DNA from: a virus
IMG/VR virus record: IMGVR_UViG_3300029319_000006
Span: 1 to 64,000 of that record
Length of the DNA stretch: 64,000 nucleotides
Direction: 5' to 3' (one strand)
Under the pieces are notes generated by a model. The model was given only the letters and a program-made list of their open reading frames with translations, was not told the DNA's origin and did no database searches. Shown here one piece after another: positions 21,899 through 30,949 of this stretch. How positions within the stretch are numbered: position 1 is the stretch's first letter; every line of letters starts with the position of its first letter. Position numbers and translations under genes: made by a program.

Positions 21899-22005
21899 TA
21901 AGATACCTGAACAGCAATGTATATGCACAAAGCTAAAATTGTTAATTTACCATAATCTAAATCCCATTTAGTTCCTTCACCAAAGTTTTTCTCAAATTTT
22001 TTCAT
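21898..22005 (-). CDS. tiny membrane protein, 35 aa
   Basis: GGAG precedes ATG 22005; the frame reads MKKFEKNFGEGTKWDLDYGK followed by a short membrane helix, ending in a TAATG junction with thyX. The coupled junctions on its downstream side support translation. Confidence 0.55.
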   Translation of the reverse strand: MKKFEKNFGEGTKWDLDYGKLTILALCIYIAVQVS

Positions 22006-22008
22006 ATC

Positions 22009-23373
22009 TTACTCCATTTTAAAATCTTTGAATCTTTCATTTATTTTACCTTTATCAAAAGCTGGTGTATCATCTACAATGTTTTCTTGATTACTTGCAT
22101 CAAATAATCTCATTTTATCTCTATCAATACCAATAACAAATCTTTTATATTTCACTGGATCGTTATATCTATTTTTTAGTTGTTTAACCATAATCTGACC
22201 AAGTTGTTCTAACTCTTCACTACTAATCAAAGCAAACATTAAGTCGGCAGTCGCGGGTAATCCAAAAGACTCGGATGTATCTTCAAGCCCAGGATCTGAG
22301 CTAGTAAAACCCGAACGCGTCGTCTGTGTTGCAGACACAATCGGTACGTCGAACTCGACAGCGAGCCCACGCAGCTCTTCAGCAATTGCTTTAATATAAG
22401 TATACGAATTAATTGCACCACCCATTCCTTTCATTCTACTAGATGAACATATATTAAGATAATCCACAAAAATAATCTCAGGCATAAAGTTACGTTTTAA
22501 TTTTAATTCATTGAGTAACGCTCTGAAGTGTCCTGTATGAGCAGAACCAGTAGGATATTCTTTTATAATAAGTTTACCATTAGTTTTAGCAGCTATATGA
22601 TCAACTTTATCCATTAACATTTGTTTTGATAAGTTTTCTAGCTGATCTAGTGGTACATCAAGGAGATTAGCATCTATACGTTCAGCTATTCTCTCCTCTG
22701 CCATCTCCATTGTGATATATAGTACATTTCTTCCTTGAGTTAAGCAAGAAGAAGCCACATGGCACATAAAAAGAGACTTTCCAACACCAGTACCAGCAAG
22801 AGCAATGTTGAGAGTTTTGTTGGGTACACCACCTTTAGTAATCTTGTTAAAATATTCAAGGTCAAACGGAATCCTTTCTTCTTGTTCATGGTAAAAATCA
22901 TAACGACCTTCCACATCTTCAATATAGTCATGTCCAACAGTAGGATCAAATGTAACTGATAATGCTTTTGTTAATAAATCAGGTAATGCATTCTTAGTTA
23001 AGGATTTATGTTTACCATCTATAATAGAAATAGATTCATATATTGCATTATAAATTGCTCTATCTTGACACCACTTTTCAGTAGAATCAATTAACCATTT
23101 TTCATCACTTTCATCTTTTACAAATAAATTTTGAAGTATTTCTTGTGCAGCTGAATATTGATCAGGATTAAATTTATCACTAGCATCTATTTCTACTTTA
23201 AGAGAATCATGGGTTGGTAAAGAATTATATTTAGCAACATACTTTGCTACTTCTTTAAACATAAGATTATATACACCCTGAAAGTATTCAGGTTTAATAA
23301 AAGGCAAAACCTTACGCATGTAAGGTTCATTAGTAATAATATTTTTTAATACTGTTTGTTCAATCGTACTCAT
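22009..23373 (-). CDS. 41: replicative DNA helicase (T4 gp41 family)
   Basis: 454 residues of the DnaB/RecA-like type. IALAGTGVGKSLF is Walker A, IIFVDYLNI Walker B, and PIVSATQTTRSGF the sensor region; the N-terminal 150 residues form the primase-interaction/hexamer domain. It unwinds the lagging-strand template with the primase. The stretch 22243-22380, coding the conserved C-terminal motifs, is clearly more GC-rich than the rest of the gene. Confidence 0.93.
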   Translation of the reverse strand: MSTIEQTVLKNIITNEPYMRKVLPFIKPEYFQGVYNLMFKEVAKYVAKYNSLPTHDSLKVEIDASDKFNPDQYSAAQEILQNLFVKDESDEKWLIDSTEKWCQDRAIYNAIYESISIIDGKHKSLTKNALPDLLTKALSVTFDPTVGHDYIEDVEGRYDFYHEQEERIPFDLEYFNKITKGGVPNKTLNIALAGTGVGKSLFMCHVASSCLTQGRNVLYITMEMAEERIAERIDANLLDVPLDQLENLSKQMLMDKVDHIAAKTNGKLIIKEYPTGSAHTGHFRALLNELKLKRNFMPEIIFVDYLNICSSSRMKGMGGAINSYTYIKAIAEELRGLAVEFDVPIVSATQTTRSGFTSSDPGLEDTSESFGLPATADLMFALISSEELEQLGQIMVKQLKNRYNDPVKYKRFVIGIDRDKMRLFDASNQENIVDDTPAFDKGKINERFKDFKME

Positions 23374-23633
23374 TTATCTGTATCGACTCTATCCATTAAG
23401 GATATGAGAATATTTCCTGTTAGTTTATGCCATTCTACATCATTATGATAATCCCAGTCAACATCCATTTGATGTTGAGTAACTATAGTACCAAATTTTA
23501 GATGTTCTTGACTTTCTCTTAGTTGAAGTTCTTTGTAATAAAATACAGTTTCAATGAATTTACCTGAAAGTATTCTAATATGCCAATGATCATTTTCTCC
23601 AGGAATTAATTCATAATCTTTATTCTCAACCAT
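23370..23633 (-). CDS. hypothetical protein, 87 aa
   Basis: Beta-rich, His/Trp-containing (NDHWHIRILSGKF, WDYHNDVEWHKL). Overlaps gene 41 and the oxygenase-like gene. No family recognised beyond its place among replication genes. Confidence 0.6.
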   Translation of the reverse strand: MVENKDYELIPGENDHWHIRILSGKFIETVFYYKELQLRESQEHLKFGTIVTQHQMDVDWDYHNDVEWHKLTGNILISLMDRVDTDK

Positions 23634-24261
23634 ATTTAAACCTCAAACTTAATCCTAATTTTACACCATTTATGGAAGAAGTACAATGAATATTTTGATT
23701 ATTAAATAAAATAATATCTCTAGGTTCAAAATAAGTTACTGTTCCTGACATTCCAAATAAATCTTCTTTCTTTAAATGAGACAAATGATTGTTATATAAA
23801 TTATCATCTATCTCTTTATTGGTAAGATATTCAACATCATATTCATGTGGACAACCTTTAACTCCAGTATTCACTCCACAATATCTGCCAAACACTTTTA
23901 CATCATAATGCATACACCATGTAACACTTTCGTATTTCCACATTTGATCAAAAATAATAAATCTTGGTTGATTTTTAGTATACGATAAAGGTATAACTGC
24001 ATTTACACAATTTCCAAGATGACTTTTATAATCTGTATGAGGCATGTAAGGAATATCATGTTTATAATAATTACCACTTACTGCTGTAACTTTAGTTTTT
24101 AATACTTCTGATATTAAATCATCATAAGCATGCATATACTTTCCTGGATCAGCTGTATTCATAGTACCAGGATGTCTTTTATCTGAATTGTTGAATTCGT
24201 TAATGTGTCTTAGAATTCTTTGTTCTGGAATAATCTTTTTTAAGATTTTAGGCTTGTTCAA
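23626..24261 (-). CDS. Fe(II)/2OG oxygenase-like protein, 211 aa
   Basis: YMPHTDYKSHLGNCVNAVIPL supplies an HxD pair (about residues 73-75) at the start of a double-stranded beta helix, and NNQNIHCTSSINGVKLGLSLRF the distal His and terminal Arg. This is the prolyl-hydroxylase-like 2-oxoglutarate oxygenase layout. A long insert lies between them. Substrate unknown. Its start overlaps the end of uvsX. Confidence 0.65.
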   Translation of the reverse strand: MNKPKILKKIIPEQRILRHINEFNNSDKRHPGTMNTADPGKYMHAYDDLISEVLKTKVTAVSGNYYKHDIPYMPHTDYKSHLGNCVNAVIPLSYTKNQPRFIIFDQMWKYESVTWCMHYDVKVFGRYCGVNTGVKGCPHEYDVEYLTNKEIDDNLYNNHLSHLKKEDLFGMSGTVTYFEPRDIILFNNQNIHCTSSINGVKLGLSLRFKYG

Positions 24262-25279
24262 CTATCTCATCCATTGATACTTGTGATTGAAAACCAATAG
24301 AATATTGTTTTTTTACAAACTCTGTAAAATCAGTATCTTTGAATATAGGATCCCAAAACTCTTTATTGAGAGTATCATCATATCTAACTTTCTTTTCTGA
24401 TCCATTAGCAACATACCATCCATTAGCTGGTTTAGTAACAAAGTTGCCTGCAAGAGCAACATCTAATAAACCAGAATAGTTTTGTATACCACCTTCCCAA
24501 GATACTGTAATTGGTATTTTAGATTTTTCTTTTACATATCTACTTTTTTCTACATTAATTACAAAATGATATCCTTGTATCTCAGTTCCTTTTTTATCTT
24601 GCTGACGACCAATAATCCAAATATTATCAGCACTATAATATATACCAGTTCCACCACCAACTACATCTTTAGGAAATAATCCTATTTCTTTGTATGTGTG
24701 ATTTACTGCTAATATAGGAACATTCTTCATAGTAAGATAAGGAGTGATCATTCTAAACAAACCTTTGAGAGCTTTTGCTCTTGACATATCAGCTACTGCT
24801 TTTTCATTGATGGCATCTTCTAATTCTTTTTTAGATGCTAAGTTACCAATACTATCAATTACCACAATAACTTTATCTTCTCTTTCTAATGATTCTAATT
24901 GACCTACTAAATCAAACTTGAGTTCTTCTACATTAGTTACTGGTGTATGAAGAACTCTACTTGTATCTACTTCAAACGAATCAAAATAAGATTGAGGAGA
25001 ACCAAACTCACTATCATAAAACAACATAACTGCATCTGGATGAGCTTTCAGGTATGATGAAGCCATCATTAATGCAAATGATGTTTTGAAATGTTTTGAA
25101 GGTCCTGCTAATACAGTAAGACCTGAAGATAACCCGCCATCAATATTGCCAGATAAAGCAACATTAACCATTGGGACACTTGTAGGAGTTTGTTCTTTTT
25201 CATTGAAAAACTTAGACTCAGCTAGAACTTCCGTTGTCTTTATCTTTGAGTTCTTTTTTAGTTTGTCCATAATTGACAT
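24248..25279 (-). CDS. uvsX: RecA-like recombinase UvsX
   Basis: 343 residues from ATG 25279 (AGAGGAAG upstream). LTVLAGPSKHFKTSFALMM is the T4-type Walker A (GPSKxFKT). VIVVIDSIGNLA is Walker B, and MKNVPILAVNHTYKE with VVGGGTGIYYSADNIW gives the DNA-binding loops. Catalyses strand exchange for recombination-dependent replication with UvsY and UvsW, both encoded at 46.8-48.7 kb. The start lies about 60 bases inside the upstream dehydrogenase gene. Confidence 0.95.
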   Translation of the reverse strand: MSIMDKLKKNSKIKTTEVLAESKFFNEKEQTPTSVPMVNVALSGNIDGGLSSGLTVLAGPSKHFKTSFALMMASSYLKAHPDAVMLFYDSEFGSPQSYFDSFEVDTSRVLHTPVTNVEELKFDLVGQLESLEREDKVIVVIDSIGNLASKKELEDAINEKAVADMSRAKALKGLFRMITPYLTMKNVPILAVNHTYKEIGLFPKDVVGGGTGIYYSADNIWIIGRQQDKKGTEIQGYHFVINVEKSRYVKEKSKIPITVSWEGGIQNYSGLLDVALAGNFVTKPANGWYVANGSEKKVRYDDTLNKEFWDPIFKDTDFTEFVKKQYSIGFQSQVSMDEIVEQA

Positions 25280-26150
25280 TTTGTTCTTCCTCTCTTTCAC
25301 TCAGTTCATATTGTGATCTTAGTTCATTATTTACATCTCTAGCATGTTTCATCAAAGAAGGATCTACATCACCTAATCTTTCACAAAAATTTATCCATGC
25401 GTTCATATCTTTTGGAAAACATGCTCCACCAAAACCTTCTCTATTGTCCATACCAGGTTGCATAAGATGTGTTGGTCCTATTCTCATATCAGAAGGTAGT
25501 ACTTTCATAATATGATACCAATCTCCTCCATATTTGTCAACAACTTTTTTGAATTGGTTAACAAATATCAGTTTAGTAGCTAAAAACGAATTGACAAAAT
25601 ATTTAAAATGAGCAGCTTCAATAGGAGCCATTGGTGTATGTTGTGTACCAACTACTAAAGAGTAATGATTATAAACACCTTCTAAATATTTAATAGTTCC
25701 AGGTTCAGTACATCCAATTATTCTTATACGAGGATGAATAAAATCATTAATAGCATTCGCTTCTGTAAGAAATTCAGGCTCATAAACTATACGTGTATCT
25801 AATCTTGTAATTCTTTCAATTACATCAGGTGTAACTGTAGATTTAATCACAATAAATGCTTGTGATCCTAATATTAATGATTTGACTGCTTCTTCAACTA
25901 GTGATGCATCTATAGATCCATCATCATTGCTAGGAGTTGGTAAACATATAAAAACTATATTAGGATCAAAGTCACAGAGATCTTTTATAGTATTTTCATT
26001 AAATTTTGGATCAACAATCATTTTCTTAGTACGAGAATTAAGAAATGCAGCTTCTACTGCTTTTCCAACAAATCCTCTACCAACAATACCAAGTCTTAAT
26101 TTTTGGATTTGTTCTGGTCGTCTTATTTCAATATCTGTATTATTGTCCAT
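25218..26150 (-). CDS. UDP-glucose/GDP-mannose 6-dehydrogenase family
   Basis: 310 residues. RLGIVGRGFVGKAVE is the NAD-binding Rossmann loop, FICLPTPSNDDGSID and IVIKSTVTPDV are family motifs, YEPEFLTEANAINDF contains the catalytic Glu, and FGGACFPKDMNAW carries the nucleophilic Cys. It lacks about 100 residues of the C-terminal UDP-binding domain seen in full-length Ugd (about 390-430 aa). It would oxidise a sugar nucleotide to a uronate, perhaps for surface or virion sugars. A cytidylyltransferase-like gene precedes it. Confidence 0.85.
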   Translation of the reverse strand: MDNNTDIEIRRPEQIQKLRLGIVGRGFVGKAVEAAFLNSRTKKMIVDPKFNENTIKDLCDFDPNIVFICLPTPSNDDGSIDASLVEEAVKSLILGSQAFIVIKSTVTPDVIERITRLDTRIVYEPEFLTEANAINDFIHPRIRIIGCTEPGTIKYLEGVYNHYSLVVGTQHTPMAPIEAAHFKYFVNSFLATKLIFVNQFKKVVDKYGGDWYHIMKVLPSDMRIGPTHLMQPGMDNREGFGGACFPKDMNAWINFCERLGDVDPSLMKHARDVNNELRSQYELSEREEEQNVNYGQTKKELKDKDNGSSS

Positions 26151-26592
26151 TTCGTTTTACCTCTTCATTATGAACTCTTGTTCTAAGATCTGTAGTTGAA
26201 AATCTATGATCTCTTTTGTTGTAATATATTTCTATACCTCTCTCTGCACACGTACTACTTCCAGTAAATGCTTTGTTTTTATATTCAGCTCCTATAATTC
26301 TTTTATCAATACTAAACATTTTTAGTATGTCTTCTAAATCAGGTTCAAATTGATATGGTACAATTTCATCTACATACTTTACAGCTTGTAGTTGAGTCCA
26401 TCTTTCAACTAAAGATTGTACAGGAGGATTTTTTTCGTCTCTATCAACACTTGGATCTACTTGTAATGCACATATTAAATAATCACATTGTTCTTTAGCT
26501 TCTCTTAACATAGAAATATGTCCAGCATGTAACAAATCAAATGTAGATGCAGTTATACCTATTATTTTTTTATTTTTTTCCATAGTAACCAT
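26140..26592 (-). CDS. cytidylyltransferase-like nucleotidyltransferase
   Basis: 150 residues. GITASTFDLLHAGHISMLREA contains the HxGH active-site motif (HAGH), and the C-terminal RFSTTDLRTRV corresponds to the ISTTxLRxR signature. This is the glycerol-3-phosphate cytidylyltransferase/RfaE type. It would activate a polyol or sugar phosphate with CTP. Placement beside the sugar-nucleotide dehydrogenase suggests a small surface-sugar module. Start could also be ATG 26583. Confidence 0.85.
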   Translation of the reverse strand: MVTMEKNKKIIGITASTFDLLHAGHISMLREAKEQCDYLICALQVDPSVDRDEKNPPVQSLVERWTQLQAVKYVDEIVPYQFEPDLEDILKMFSIDKRIIGAEYKNKAFTGSSTCAERGIEIYYNKRDHRFSTTDLRTRVHNEEVKRNGQ

Positions 26593-26770
26593 AATATATC
26601 AATTTTCCATCTTTATCAACTATAAAATTAATTCCTATATCATCATCAAATAAATTAGAGTAGTCATTAGGAAGATAAGCTGAATCCATATTAAAACAAA
26701 AGGGAGGTTTATTATCTCTGTTAATTAAATCATATAAATGATTCAATACTTTTTTATTATGTGTCGACAC
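26570..26770 (-). CDS. hypothetical protein, 66 aa
   Basis: Tyr/Asp-rich small protein (AYLPNDYSNLFDDDIG). Overlaps the cytidylyltransferase start and the exported gene end. No family recognised. Confidence 0.5.
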   Translation of the reverse strand: MSTHNKKVLNHLYDLINRDNKPPFCFNMDSAYLPNDYSNLFDDDIGINFIVDKDGKLIYYGYYGKK

Positions 26771-27014
26771 TTTCTTTTATTCCACGCAATTTATTATAAA
26801 CTTCTTTTGGTACACAAGAAACTTTTTCTATCTCTCCTGGTAATGAACCACGATATTCTAAATACAATGTTTCCATATACTTAGGAATTTCTTGAGGATC
26901 AGTTACAGATCCTGCACATTCTTCCCAAGAATTAAAATTAGGATTGTTATAAACATATATATTTTGTGAACCATCTAAATTAAAAGATAAAAACGACACT
27001 ACTATAAACCACAT
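26757..27014 (-). CDS. exported hypothetical protein, 85 aa
   Basis: Short hydrophobic leader (MWFIVVSFLSFNLDG) and two cysteines in the mature part (EECAGSV, VSCVPKE), suggesting a small disulphide-bonded periplasmic protein. Start overlaps the primase-like gene stop. Confidence 0.55.
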   Translation of the reverse strand: MWFIVVSFLSFNLDGSQNIYVYNNPNFNSWEECAGSVTDPQEIPKYMETLYLEYRGSLPGEIEKVSCVPKEVYNKLRGIKESVDT

Positions 27015-27955
27015 TATTGTATTACTCCATGTTTGTATGCATATTCTAATGCATTATTAGCTTCTATATCCATTGGTCTATTTTCATACCATTTTCCAGT
27101 ATCTATATCAAATTGTCTACACATAGTCACTATTTGATCTGCTGTAATTGGATAACCTCTTTCTATAGCTTTTCCAGCAATAGCTATCATTATACAATAC
27201 ATTTGTCTATACCACCCTGTTCCTGATATAGTTGTGTATTGAGCAGCTAAAGTCTGAGGCCAGAAAGGACAGTCTTTATATGAACTCCATACAATTGAAT
27301 TATTTTCTAGTTTACCTTTACGGTATTCAATTATTTGTTCTTTCCACGCATCAGGTAGACGATCTAAGAAGTTTTTGCTATCGACCTTGTCATTATACTT
27401 ATGCTTGCTCATTAACTCATCTGGATCAATGTCTGAACCATTCGTGTTAGAGAATATAAAATTGTAAGCATTAGCATAAGATGCAGGAATGAAATACATA
27501 CGAGATAAATCTTTAGTTTGTTTATCTCCGATTGACGCCATCTCTGTGTTGAGAGCGAACCAAAAGTGTTTGATTCGAGTCGCCTCAACTCTACATACAA
27601 GCGGGAATACCAATCTGAACTTAGGAGCCATACCACTACTGCTTGCAGTACTATAACAGATAAAATTCCAATGGTTAAACCTGGACCTAATATCATCTTC
27701 TACCTCGGTTCCATTAAGAGTATAATCATCCACATCAACAGCACACCAAGACTCCCAAGCAAGTACGTTTTTGTTGGATCTAGTGGTGTCAGCCACATAA
27801 GAAGCTGGTGAAATAAGTTGCGCATCTTTCTTTCCTCCCAAAGGAATATCTGATAGTTTATATAGGAATTTAGAAAACTGATCCCATGTATTGAAATCTA
27901 ATTTCTTATCAGTTTTATTATCATATTGATTTTTAAATATAGTAAGTGAATACAT
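27014..27955 (-). CDS. primase-polymerase-like protein (candidate gp61 replacement)
   Basis: 313 residues located between gene 43 and the uvsX region, where T4-like phages keep replication genes. WCAVDVDDY and the later CYSTASSSGMAPKFRLVFPL resemble the acidic DxD strand and the RxxLP strand of archaeo-eukaryotic-type primases found on plasmids and phages. The C-terminal half is helical (a primase C-terminal-like region). No Zn-finger/TOPRIM layout of T4 gp61 is visible. I infer a priming role from these motifs and context; a replication accessory protein is the alternative. Confidence 0.6.
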   Translation of the reverse strand: MYSLTIFKNQYDNKTDKKLDFNTWDQFSKFLYKLSDIPLGGKKDAQLISPASYVADTTRSNKNVLAWESWCAVDVDDYTLNGTEVEDDIRSRFNHWNFICYSTASSSGMAPKFRLVFPLVCRVEATRIKHFWFALNTEMASIGDKQTKDLSRMYFIPASYANAYNFIFSNTNGSDIDPDELMSKHKYNDKVDSKNFLDRLPDAWKEQIIEYRKGKLENNSIVWSSYKDCPFWPQTLAAQYTTISGTGWYRQMYCIMIAIAGKAIERGYPITADQIVTMCRQFDIDTGKWYENRPMDIEANNALEYAYKHGVIQ

Positions 27956-30450
27956 TAACCAAAGAACTCCTCCAAAGTAGCTTTAGGTTCATCATCCCAT
28001 CCCACAACATCAAGAATACTACGTACGGGTTCGACAAACGACTTTTCATACATTTTATTATAATCTATAAATCTGTGTAAGTCAAGCTCTTTTGGAAGAT
28101 TAAGTGAATAAGATATAATATTTTCTCTCATAGGATTAGGAGTCATCAAGTATACAAACTTAATCTTTTCTCCATTCTTTATAGACTCATATAATTTTTC
28201 TAGTTTATTTTTCTTTATATAATGATTGTATAGTAAAGCTCCTCTGACATGAATAGGGGTAGCTTTTTTGTATATAATTTTACTATCATACCATTTGTCT
28301 ATATCAGAAACACCACGAGGAAACGAAACTTCTTCTGGTGGTAGAGATTTGAATTCCTTTTTAAATTCTCTAAGAAAGTCTTGAGTAGCTTGTTCTCCTT
28401 TAGTAAGTATAACATTAAATATCTGTTTGAACTTATCTCTACACACTTGAGGAGTAGATGACTTGACAGCTTCTACACCCATAACTTTTAGTTTAGGTTC
28501 AGCATAACGAACACCTTCATTATCATGCACTTGCATAAAGTATCTTTTCTTAGCAATCCACACAGCCTTATCAGCAATAACTTCTCTTGACATTTCCATA
28601 CGATTGTCATATGCATTGACTTTCTTAGCAAGAGCTGCATATGCTTTAGTAAGAATCTTTTCAAAATGTTCCTTACTAATCTTATCTAAGAACTTAACAG
28701 GATCCTTAGGAGTAAACTTATCTACAACACCTTTCATATTAACATATAATGAATCTGTATCAATAGCTATAACATAATCTTCATTAAGAGTATCTAACAA
28801 AGTGTTCATTTCTTTATTAATAGCTCTCTCAGCCCAACGAATAGATAACTGACCAGATGTTGTAATAGCTTCTGCAACTCTATGATCAAAGTATCTAAAA
28901 TAATTATTACCTAGAGCTCCGTACAAACTATTCATAAGAATCTTGATAGCCATCTGATTATTTTCTAATGTAACTATTTCATTTTCTAATCTTTTAGTTG
29001 GTGTTTTCTCATATTCTTGTTGAGCTTCTAACATACGATTTTTTATCGCACGACGCTCATCATAATATTGTTTAATAACTTTAGGTATAATACCTTCATC
29101 ATCTTTTCTGAATCTCTGACCAGATGCAGCCATTGTACTATCTAAATCATTCTCACCTGATCTATTAGCAAGTACTTTATCTACATCTACACCTGGAACT
29201 TTACCTTCAATTAATGTTTCTGGTGACATATTATATTGAACGATAATATTAGGATACAATGAGTTCAAGTCAAAAGACACAACCCAATCATGCATACCAG
29301 TTTGAGGTTCTTTTACATAAGCACCAGGATAAGCAGTCTTAACTTGAGCTATCTTAGGAGGAACTACAATCTGCTTCTTGTTTAAGATATTGTATATAAT
29401 GGAATCCCATATAGAAGTAGTACCAAAAGTTTCACTATAGTTAACTCTACCTCTATATGCCATAGTCATAGCAAGAGTAATAAGACCCATCTTCTCTTCT
29501 AATCTATCAACAAGCTGAACATCTTTTATATTATAGTCAATAAACTTTTGAAAGTCAGACTTGTATAGGTTAAGAAGATTACCATGCTCTTCATAAGAAA
29601 GTTTTTTCTCTCCAAGAACTACATTAGCAATACTATCTAACTTATAGGATTCTTGTTGACCATATGCATATCCAAACTTACGAAACAAATCATAATAGTC
29701 TAGTTGTTGAATACCAGACATCTCATATGCTTGGTTAGGACGACCAGCTATAATTATTTCTCGTGAATCCACAACACCCCATGGAGAAAACTTACGATAG
29801 GTATCTCCACCTATAATATTTTTTACACGATTAATAAGATAAGGAAAATCAAAAAGACGAGTGTTCCATCCAGTAACAACATCTGGACAAGTCTTATGAT
29901 CATGCCAAACTTGTAACCAAGAAAGTAACAAATCGATTTCAGTGTTACATTTGATATATTGTACTTTAACATTATCAACAACACACTTGTCAGGATCATA
30001 ATCGTATAGTCCCCATACTCTATAGATATTATCTATATTATTTTTCATAGTAATAGAAACTACAGGATGGGCTGCTTGATCAGCAAATGGAAAACCATCA
30101 TCAGATGCAACCTCAATATCAATAGTAGTTACATTTATTTTTGATCTATCAAACTTTATATCTTTTTCATACTTATCACATATAAATTGTGTTACATAGT
30201 TAGTAGTACCATAGACAGGAAAATTGTCTACTTGTTCATATCGTTTGAAAAAATCACTAGCTTCTCTCATTGTGTCAAACGTCTTAGGTATTACTGGTTC
30301 GTTTTGTAGATTATTCCAACCAGTTTCCTTATCTGTTTTTACAAATAGTGTGGGAGTATATGGTACCTTTTTAGATACACGTTGACCATTCTCAAATCCT
30401 CGAAAGAGAATATTATTGCCATAACGATTTACAGATGTATAAAATTTCAT
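27955..30450 (-). CDS. 43: family B DNA polymerase (T4 gp43 family)
   Basis: 831 residues from ATG 30450. TTIDIEVAS is ExoI of the 3'-5' exonuclease, followed by VTGWNTRLFDFPYL (ExoII). VSFDLNSLYPNI (motif A), ILMNSLYGALGNNYF (motif B) and VIAIDTDSLYVNM (motif C, DTD) complete the polymerase site, and the C terminus (ATLEEFFG) resembles a clamp-binding tail. The gene is intact and slightly shorter than T4 gp43 (898 aa). It is the replicative polymerase working with the gp44/62-gp45 clamp system encoded here. Confidence 0.97.
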   Translation of the reverse strand: MKFYTSVNRYGNNILFRGFENGQRVSKKVPYTPTLFVKTDKETGWNNLQNEPVIPKTFDTMREASDFFKRYEQVDNFPVYGTTNYVTQFICDKYEKDIKFDRSKINVTTIDIEVASDDGFPFADQAAHPVVSITMKNNIDNIYRVWGLYDYDPDKCVVDNVKVQYIKCNTEIDLLLSWLQVWHDHKTCPDVVTGWNTRLFDFPYLINRVKNIIGGDTYRKFSPWGVVDSREIIIAGRPNQAYEMSGIQQLDYYDLFRKFGYAYGQQESYKLDSIANVVLGEKKLSYEEHGNLLNLYKSDFQKFIDYNIKDVQLVDRLEEKMGLITLAMTMAYRGRVNYSETFGTTSIWDSIIYNILNKKQIVVPPKIAQVKTAYPGAYVKEPQTGMHDWVVSFDLNSLYPNIIVQYNMSPETLIEGKVPGVDVDKVLANRSGENDLDSTMAASGQRFRKDDEGIIPKVIKQYYDERRAIKNRMLEAQQEYEKTPTKRLENEIVTLENNQMAIKILMNSLYGALGNNYFRYFDHRVAEAITTSGQLSIRWAERAINKEMNTLLDTLNEDYVIAIDTDSLYVNMKGVVDKFTPKDPVKFLDKISKEHFEKILTKAYAALAKKVNAYDNRMEMSREVIADKAVWIAKKRYFMQVHDNEGVRYAEPKLKVMGVEAVKSSTPQVCRDKFKQIFNVILTKGEQATQDFLREFKKEFKSLPPEEVSFPRGVSDIDKWYDSKIIYKKATPIHVRGALLYNHYIKKNKLEKLYESIKNGEKIKFVYLMTPNPMRENIISYSLNLPKELDLHRFIDYNKMYEKSFVEPVRSILDVVGWDDEPKATLEEFFG

Positions 30451-30488
30451 ACAACTATTATATGAACTTTTTAAACAAAGTGCAACTG

Positions 30489-30692
30489 TTATTTTTCTTC
30501 TGATGGAATTAATTCCCATTCACCCTTAAAATCTTTCCTTGCTTTTACGTAGCCTTCATTAATTAAATACATAACTGTTTGGTCAATAATATCATTAGTT
30601 TGTTGACGACCCCAGTTAAGCCCTATCATAAAAGCGCAGAAAGATATAGCACCTATAAAAATCCAAGTTATAAGTTCAGGGGATAAAAACAT
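30489..30692 (-). CDS. small membrane-anchored protein, 67 aa
   Basis: One N-terminal membrane helix (ITWIFIGAISFCAFMIGL) and a charged cytoplasmic tail. Lies just upstream of gene 43. No family recognised. Confidence 0.6.
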   Translation of the reverse strand: MFLSPELITWIFIGAISFCAFMIGLNWGRQQTNDIIDQTVMYLINEGYVKARKDFKGEWELIPSEEK

Positions 30693-30694
30693 AA

Positions 30695-30949
30695 TTACAC
30701 AAACGCCGTTACGTTAGCTACTCTAAAAGATCTAAATTGTTCTTTATTAACATCAAAGACTGGAAGTACTTCTTCGTTAACTTGACGAACTTTCTTTTGA
30801 GTAATAGGATCTGATTTAGTAGCTGGAGGTAATAGATCAGGTTTAAGTGTACACTGCATTACTCTCTCTTCTCCATTTACTTTATTAAAAGTAACAGTAT
30901 GGACATTTTCAGATAATTTCGAAATCATCTCTTCTCGGGACATAATCAT
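30695..30949 (-). CDS. WYL_2/DUF2693-like small beta-barrel protein
   Basis: 84 residues. VTFNKVNGEERVMQCTLKPDLLP and VFDVNKEQFRSFRVANV match the phage pattern VxFxKxDGxxRxMxCTL...VxDxxxxxxRSFR of Sm/SH3-like DUF2693 proteins that are common in T4-like phages. ATG 30943 is a likely alternative start. Function not established. Confidence 0.7.
   Translation of the reverse strand: MIMSREEMISKLSENVHTVTFNKVNGEERVMQCTLKPDLLPPATKSDPITQKKVRQVNEEVLPVFDVNKEQFRSFRVANVTAFV

Noticed and set aside
22009-23373. GC-rich island in gene 41 as an inserted mobile element
   Set aside because: The reading frame and conserved helicase motifs run straight through it, so it is homologous sequence with different codon use.
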